Assembly: GCA_035610365.1 (NCBI GenBank) | Contig: CM069432.1 | Span: 179,599,027-179,663,026, forward strand | Origin: Aquatica leii | Taxonomy: Eukaryota > Arthropoda > Insecta > Coleoptera > Lampyridae | Length of the DNA: 64,000 nt | Direction of reading: 5' to 3' | Shown: in pieces, positions 58,492 through 64,000 of the stretch | How positions within the stretch are numbered: position 1 is the stretch's first letter | How the letters are laid out: each line of letters begins with the position of its first letter | Notes under the pieces: generated by a model | What the model was told of the DNA's origin: nothing | What the model saw: only the letters and a program-made list of their open reading frames with translations | Database searches by the model: none | Position numbers and translations under genes: made by a program

Positions 58492-58711
58492 CAACCTTTT
58501 TGCTACGACGGACCCCCAAAAACATTTTAAAAATCTGGCGGACTCCTAAAACTAAAAATAAAACATGATGAAATTAAATCATGAGAATTAAACAATAAAA
58601 TTTAACTTTCTGAGAATAAAATTGTCACGTTTGACAGACGCCGCGGATCCCTAATAATAATTCGAGGACTCCTGGGGGCCCGCGGATCACAGATTGAAAA
58701 CGGCGGCTCTG
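58492..58711. mobile_element. hAT-like MITE in the intron
   Basis: CAGTGGTTTTCAACCTTTTT at 58,492 is a common hAT MITE start. The right end is a decayed inverted copy (GATTGAAAACGGCGGCTCTG to 58,711). The interior has CGGACCCCC and CGCGGATC blocks typical of this type. No clear target duplication. Confidence 0.65.
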
Positions 58712-60629
58712 ATTCTTAAAATTATTAAAGTTTTAATGCAAACGTGGCTTTCGTTTTTACTTTAGGTATACGAAAAATTTTCGCTATTCAGTACGTAATA
58801 ATGCAAAGTATTCATAAGTAAAAATATAAACACTGTTTTATGTTGAATCATACACTAAACTTCTGTTACTTTTAAATTAATTGTTAGAAAAACGACATTT
58901 AATTACATTGAACTTCAATTATGTACATTTTATTTAAATATCATTTATTTCACATTAGTGCTTTTCCGCCATTAGTAAGTAGGTTGGACATTAAAATACT
59001 TTTGTTGGAATAAACCTCATTTGCTTGGTCAAAGTTTTTTGCCTGTTACACTTGGAAATTGATACAACTTTTTTGAAAATTTTATAAATTATTTCTAAAA
59101 CCAATTACATTGGCAACCCGAGATACAATGTAAGGTAGTAGGACTTTATGGGTATGCAAGTTATTTATATACTTTTTGTAGATACAGGTTTAATAGCGTA
59201 TTAGAAGTGTTTTTAATAAGGAATTGTATTAAGTGTTTCAGGCAGTGCTACTGCTTTTGAAAATGATTGTTTTTACGTAAAAGGCTTTAGTGTAGAAATA
59301 GAATGTTTACATCGTATTGATGAAAACTAAGTATAAAGGTATCTTTTATTTCTGAAGTCTTATCTTTTAGAATTTTTTTTTGTTTGTGTTAAAACTTTAT
59401 TAACCAGTTACTTATTTAAATAATTTTTTCTTTACGGAGGAAATATTGGAATCAAATAAACAGTTCATTTTTAATCGTAGAATCGGGTAAAACATTTTAA
59501 CTAACATTCGTTCAGGTGTTAGTTTTGTTAAAATTGATAGTTTAGTCTGATTGAAGTAGTTAACTCGACTAAATTTACAATAAGAACCTTGTTTGGATGT
59601 TTATTTTTGGCCTCGTGTTTGGCCAAGAAAGGGTAATTTTGTAGACTTGCAATTTTTTTCTGTTATTTTGTCATAATAATTTGTTTCTGAAAGGTTTGCG
59701 ATTACCAGAACAAAAAGAATAGTAGTAATGTAGTTCGGCCGAGAAAACGCCTCCGCTAGTACAAGGTTTTGAATCTTGTGGGATGGTTTGCAAAAGGTTA
59801 CCGACGTGTTTTATTTAAGCACGTTGATGGTGCTCAATAATTTACTATACACAATAACTACATCGGAACCAAAACTCATCCTGGTTGAATTATTACAACA
59901 AACTCTTTGTACTGTTTTTAGTGGGTTGTTGTGAGGATGTTGACTCACAGTTTATGATCAGAGAGATAGGTATGATTTCTCTGACTAATTCGAATCAATG
60001 TTGAACAAATCATTGACATTTAATATTTTTTTAAATCTTTAATATCTATAGAAACTGAATGGTAAATATAGAATACTTAACGTGTAAATGTTATTCAGTA
60101 GATTGATTACGTCCTAGTAAAGTTTGCGATCATCTTTTACTCCGTCACGCTTTATAATATTACAACGCCAAATTACACTTTATTTCCTTGCTGTAAGGCA
60201 CTTTTGTGTATAATTTCAGTTCATTCGTTGATATTGTATAACCCAACAAGCAAAGTGGAATGCAACTGACATCTCTCTTATAAAAGGTTGTTACGATGAA
60301 GTCTACCTGAACATGAGGCCATGAATAAGACGTAAGCAGGATTAATACCTACTACAGTTGACCTGAGTAAACAAAGTCCCTGGAGAGGCGTAGCTGGCGT
60401 GGCTTTAATTCTAAAGGTATACTCAAATTGAAAACTATTTTGGTGGAAACCTCAAATCAATCAAGTTACCTGTATAGATATCAAACCTTGTTGTTTGAGG
60501 TTATTTTAGAAAAACACTATGACTTTAATATTAATAAAATAAATTGTAATTCACATGTACTTTTCTAAAAGATTAGATACGACATTACAAAATATAATAA
60601 TTCCATATTTTAAAAAGTAATTCTAAAAA
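58712..60629. other. AT-rich intron sequence, nothing recognised
   Basis: No gene or repeat border supported. Confidence 0.35.
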
Positions 60630-60632
60630 TTA

Positions 60633-61310
60633 CTTATTTACACCGAAAAACACAGTTATAAAAAAATCAATTACTTTCGCCTTCTCCATTACTTTCATCG
60701 TCGGATGATCCAGTGCACTTATCTCAGAAAACGCATTTCTCGTCAAGGCTTTTATCTCCAGGCCACTCTGTGTAACATTATTCATACCGATCTTACGTTT
60801 CACTTCATACCAACTCAATCGGATTTAAGTTGAAATGGTAAAATGGCAAACGTAACACTGTATGCCCGTGTTTTTTTTTAAGAAGTTCGTCTACATAATA
60901 TGTTTTCATATAATTAAATTCTTTTACTAACATTATTAGTTCTATTTTACGCATTTCATTTGTTGTTGTTACACTTGATATTTTCGAGTCATTTTCGAAC
61001 ACTCTCCTTACGTTCTACTTGCGTTGGAGGTTTATTAATTTGTACACTGTGGTACGGTGCATTATCCATGACAACAATTCCATTAGGAGGCAAATTTGAA
61101 ATCAATTGTTATCCCTCCACTGCATAAAGTTAGTATGGTTGATGTCGTCATGATCGTCATCAGGCTTAGTTTTAGATTTAAAGATTAAAAGTTCATTGTT
61201 AAAAATTCCTTAGATCCACCTGCATGCACATAATGTATCTCTGACATTTCTGGCTTCAGAATGAACGGTTTTCTACGATTTAGATTCCATGTTTGTAAAT
61301 AACAGCTGAT
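60633..61310 (-). pseudogene. Tc1/mariner-type DDE transposase relic in the intron
   Basis: The minus strand carries, in order, KPEMSEIHYVHAGGSKEF (about 61,260-61,205), NLPPNGIVVMDNAPYHS with the second Asp and a following INKPPTQVE (about 61,100-61,030, partly out of frame), YYVDELLKKKHGHTVLRLP, and YHFNLNPIELV where the third acidic residue (Glu) sits. After a frameshift near 60,810 come WYEVKRKIGMNNVTQS and the C-terminal helix to 60,633. Stops and indels are common. This is an insect group of Tc1-like endonucleases. Confidence 0.8.
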
Positions 61311-62618
61311 GCAATGCAGAAAGTAAGTAATGTAAAAACCTCCATCAAAAATTAGTTATTGTTTGTATAATTAACACTGGAGTTAAATACAGATTTTAGA
61401 GTAATGAATACAAAGTAGTAATTGCGGTTATGCTACAAAGGTTATACTTGAAAAATGTTTATAAATACACATACTTTGTTCACAAATAACGGCGTTTAAA
61501 AGTCTTGATGAACACTAATTGAATAAGGACGAATTTTTCAGTAAAACAGTAGGTAAAGATGTAAACAAAGACGAGGTCATTAAAGAATTTTGATTGTAAA
61601 TTAATTTTTCAAGCGGACGGTACTTGTTAATTATGATTGTTTGAAATATTTACCGCTTCAAATTTTTAAAGTTAGTTGACATATTTTCCGGGGACTTGGT
61701 TTACTTCGGCGTCCTGTATGTCAATTATTTTTGTCTATAATGTTGTTTTTTACATATTTTTTTAAACTTTGTAGACATATAATACCGAATATACCGATGT
61801 ATAGATATTGTAAGGTAAAGTAATCCAATAGTACAAGGAGAATACATAAAAACTTTATGAATCAATAAAGTCAAAAATTAAATAATCTTACTGTGTTTTG
61901 CAATGGTCTCAAAACTTTTTTTCATGAATGTATTTTCTGAGGTGAGTTATCGCAAATTCGTTTCATCCGTGTTTTCGAGATTTCGAAACTTTAAATGTCA
62001 TACAACTACAAATTCACTAGCTGTAATCAATGCTTCTGGCTTTATTCACATTACATAGATTTTTATTTTCTTATGTAATAAGGAAGTACCGTAACCTTTA
62101 AATGTGTACATAGTCGGAACTAACTTCTTAAGATTAATGTCACAATTTCCAAATCTATTAATTACAGCATGTTGTGTCGTTTTATTAATTAATATCTTAA
62201 ACCGAAAGTATACATGTTATTTGATTCGATTTAGAATATGCTAGTCAAATATTCATATAGAATTATTGCTTAATAAATTGAATCATCGACATTCACTAAT
62301 TTCTATTTTAGACTATGGAAGAAGTAAGTAGTTTACTACATGTATTTATTTTAGACTGTCATTTTAGTGTATACGAAATGGTTTTTGTTCAAAAAATAGT
62401 TCATTAAACCTCAAACGTTTTTATTACACAGTATGGGTCTCGTGTTAATTAAATAACAGTTTTTAGGCGTTTAATTTAGATATGTACATATTGAGATTTA
62501 AACTTTATCTTTTTTATAAATAAAATATCTAAGTACAAGGGAAGTACTTATGGAAAATGAGAACCCATAGTGTTTGGCAATTGAATTATTCAGTCGAATT
62601 ATGTAGTAATTTGTGATT
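61311..62618. other. AT-rich intron sequence, nothing recognised
   Basis: No gene or repeat border supported. Confidence 0.35.
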
Positions 62619-62794
62619 GAGGCCCGGTTTCACAATTAAGGATTAAACTCCAGATTAACTAACCTATCGTTAATTTTAAAATTCTGTCATATTATTGGTT
62701 AGCTTAAAACCACTAACCAATGATATGACAGTATTTTTAGTTTAACCTGGGTTTAAGTTAACCAGAGTTTAAACTACGATTGAGAAACTGGCTC
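62619..62794. mobile_element. Palindromic MITE
   Basis: GAGGCCCGGTTTCACAATTA with AAACTC and ATTAAC blocks on the left faces GAGTTTAAAC and TGAGAAACTGGCTC on the right. The centre is a 17-bp stem (GTCATATTATTGGTTAG at 62,686-62,702, its near-perfect complement at 62,713-62,729) with a 10-nt loop. The whole 176 bp can fold into one hairpin. Confidence 0.8.
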
Positions 62795-64000
62795 TTAGTA
62801 ATTTATACCTTATTGCAAAATAAGAATGTCACTTTTTAAATAAAGCAACAAGATTAATTTTACCATCTGTGTTTTTTTGTTATATATGTTTCGTTTAAAA
62901 CCTCTTTTGTGGTAGACATGGAAAGTAGAACATTTAATAAACTTTGTTAGTTTTGATTATGTTCACTTGTTAAAAATCGAAACTACGTATTAAACATTTT
63001 TTAACTTCAACTTATCAATTAAGTAGTGCATACTATTTATAAAATATATATCAAATTAAATGTTCGCTTGTTTTATATCAAATTGGAATCTATAAAATAT
63101 TCAGAACATAACAATAAAAAGAAGAAATAATTATATACATTTTCTTGATTTCAATCTTCTTTTAATCCATACATATTATAAAGTTTGTTCTCTAAACAGG
63201 TAATACTTTTAAACATTTTTTAATCGTTGTTTTGTTGAACATTTATTATCAGAGTTGAAATTCATTTAAAGGCACAATAATCTTAAAATGACTTTGTGTC
63301 AAACTTAGTCATTTTGTTGCTTACGTTTGAATTCTTTCTTTTCTGTTAAAACCTTAATATTCTTTGATCACACTAAATATTAAACTTTATTTTGTGTTAT
63401 ATGTAACATAACAATACACGTTTGTCCGTTTTCCTTGTGATAAAATAGAAACATAGTTTACCTCTTTGACAGAAAGTCGATAAGAATTTCTATGTCAAAA
63501 AAATTATTCCATTTTTCGTTTTAATTTCAGAGTTTAATGATAAAAAAGTTTTTTACTTGACGTTTGCACGTTTTTGTTTAGCCATCAATAAACGCAGCAT
63601 CGAACTTTGCTGGATACTTTTGATTACAAAATGCCTAATTTTTGCGCTTCTTCGATTATTTCATGTTATACACATTAATAAATATTGCTTTGCACTAAAA
63701 CGTACGATTTTTATCGTTTGATTTTGCTAGTTAATCTTAAAGTTTAGTAGCTATTTTGAAAATTTTTAATGTAATCGATTCATTACTGTTTGGCGTTGCC
63801 ATGTTTAATTATATTTTTTATCTTAATAATGTTATTAATTGTCATTTCATGCTACATTTTAAACTTGAAATAACACTTAAACTTAGAGGACATAGTATAA
63901 AAATATACCAATACTTGTGATTGAAAGTTTAACCATGTAGAAATTTTACCAATCTCTTGATTTCTGAAGCAACAATCAGTACTGTTTCAAGGAAAAGGTA
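62795..64000. other. AT-rich intron sequence to the window edge
   Basis: No exon of the second ABCG gene or other feature recognised. Confidence 0.4.

Noticed and set aside
56390..64000. Further exons of the second ABCG gene
   Set aside because: No Walker A, signature, Walker B or membrane-domain text was found in any + strand frame.
1..64000. Defence island, secondary-metabolite cluster or other multi-gene system
   Set aside because: Apart from two ABCG genes, every protein-like segment recognised belongs to transposable elements or their relics.

Overview
This window is insect nuclear DNA. The evidence is a very AT-rich background, one spliced ABCG-type transporter gene with GT-AG introns, and dense remains of transposon families typical of insects (Penelope-like, piggyBac, hAT, Harbinger, pogo, Tc1-like, Gypsy, MITEs). 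The order of insect cannot be fixed from sequence alone. There is no sign of prokaryotic content, CRISPR, rRNA or a complete tRNA.

Host genes: only two are supported. An ABCG1/ABCG4-like half-transporter lies on the + strand at 18,097-20,692 (five visible exons, about 675 residues, only the extreme N-terminus missing). The first coding exon of a same-strand paralogue is at 56,224-56,389; its later exons must lie beyond 64,000. About 35 kb of mostly transposon-derived DNA separates the two.

Mobile layer, left to right: a frameshifted transposon-protein relic (1-1,090); an old Penelope (PLE) fragment with an inverted end (1,790-2,728); a short foldback PLE (5,555-5,949); a 770-bp palindromic element (6,540-7,310); an 8.7-kb hAT-type element with long repeat-filled inverted ends and a broken transposase (7,740-16,457); a ~1.4-kb inverted-ended element with a TATCGATA array (22,354-23,767); a piggyBac (24,109-32,716) whose right terminal repeat is split by a 6.1-kb composite PLE (26,581-32,697); a hAT scrap, tRNA-like repeats and a MITE (34,320-36,446); a decayed Gypsy element (about 36,780-39,845); a Harbinger with matched ends (40,492-43,149); a pogo-like element (about 43,221-45,894) holding a foldback that carries hammerhead-like cores; a second piggyBac relic (about 49,285-51,100); a hAT MITE with 8-bp target duplications, itself split by a short PLE with 13-bp target duplications (54,582-55,351); and a Tc1-like relic and two more MITEs (58.5-62.8 kb).

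The most interesting theme is the PLE set. At least three sequence families of PLE-like terminal repeats carry hammerhead-ribozyme-like cores (CTGANGA, stem II, GAAAC). Several copies are rearranged into inverted or foldback forms, and two of them break at almost the same nucleotide of the reverse transcriptase gene. The main composite contains 1.4-kb inverted arms that would fold into a long double-stranded RNA if read through. Target-site duplications at two insertions give a clear order of nested events. All transposon proteins seen here carry frameshifts, stops or truncations.
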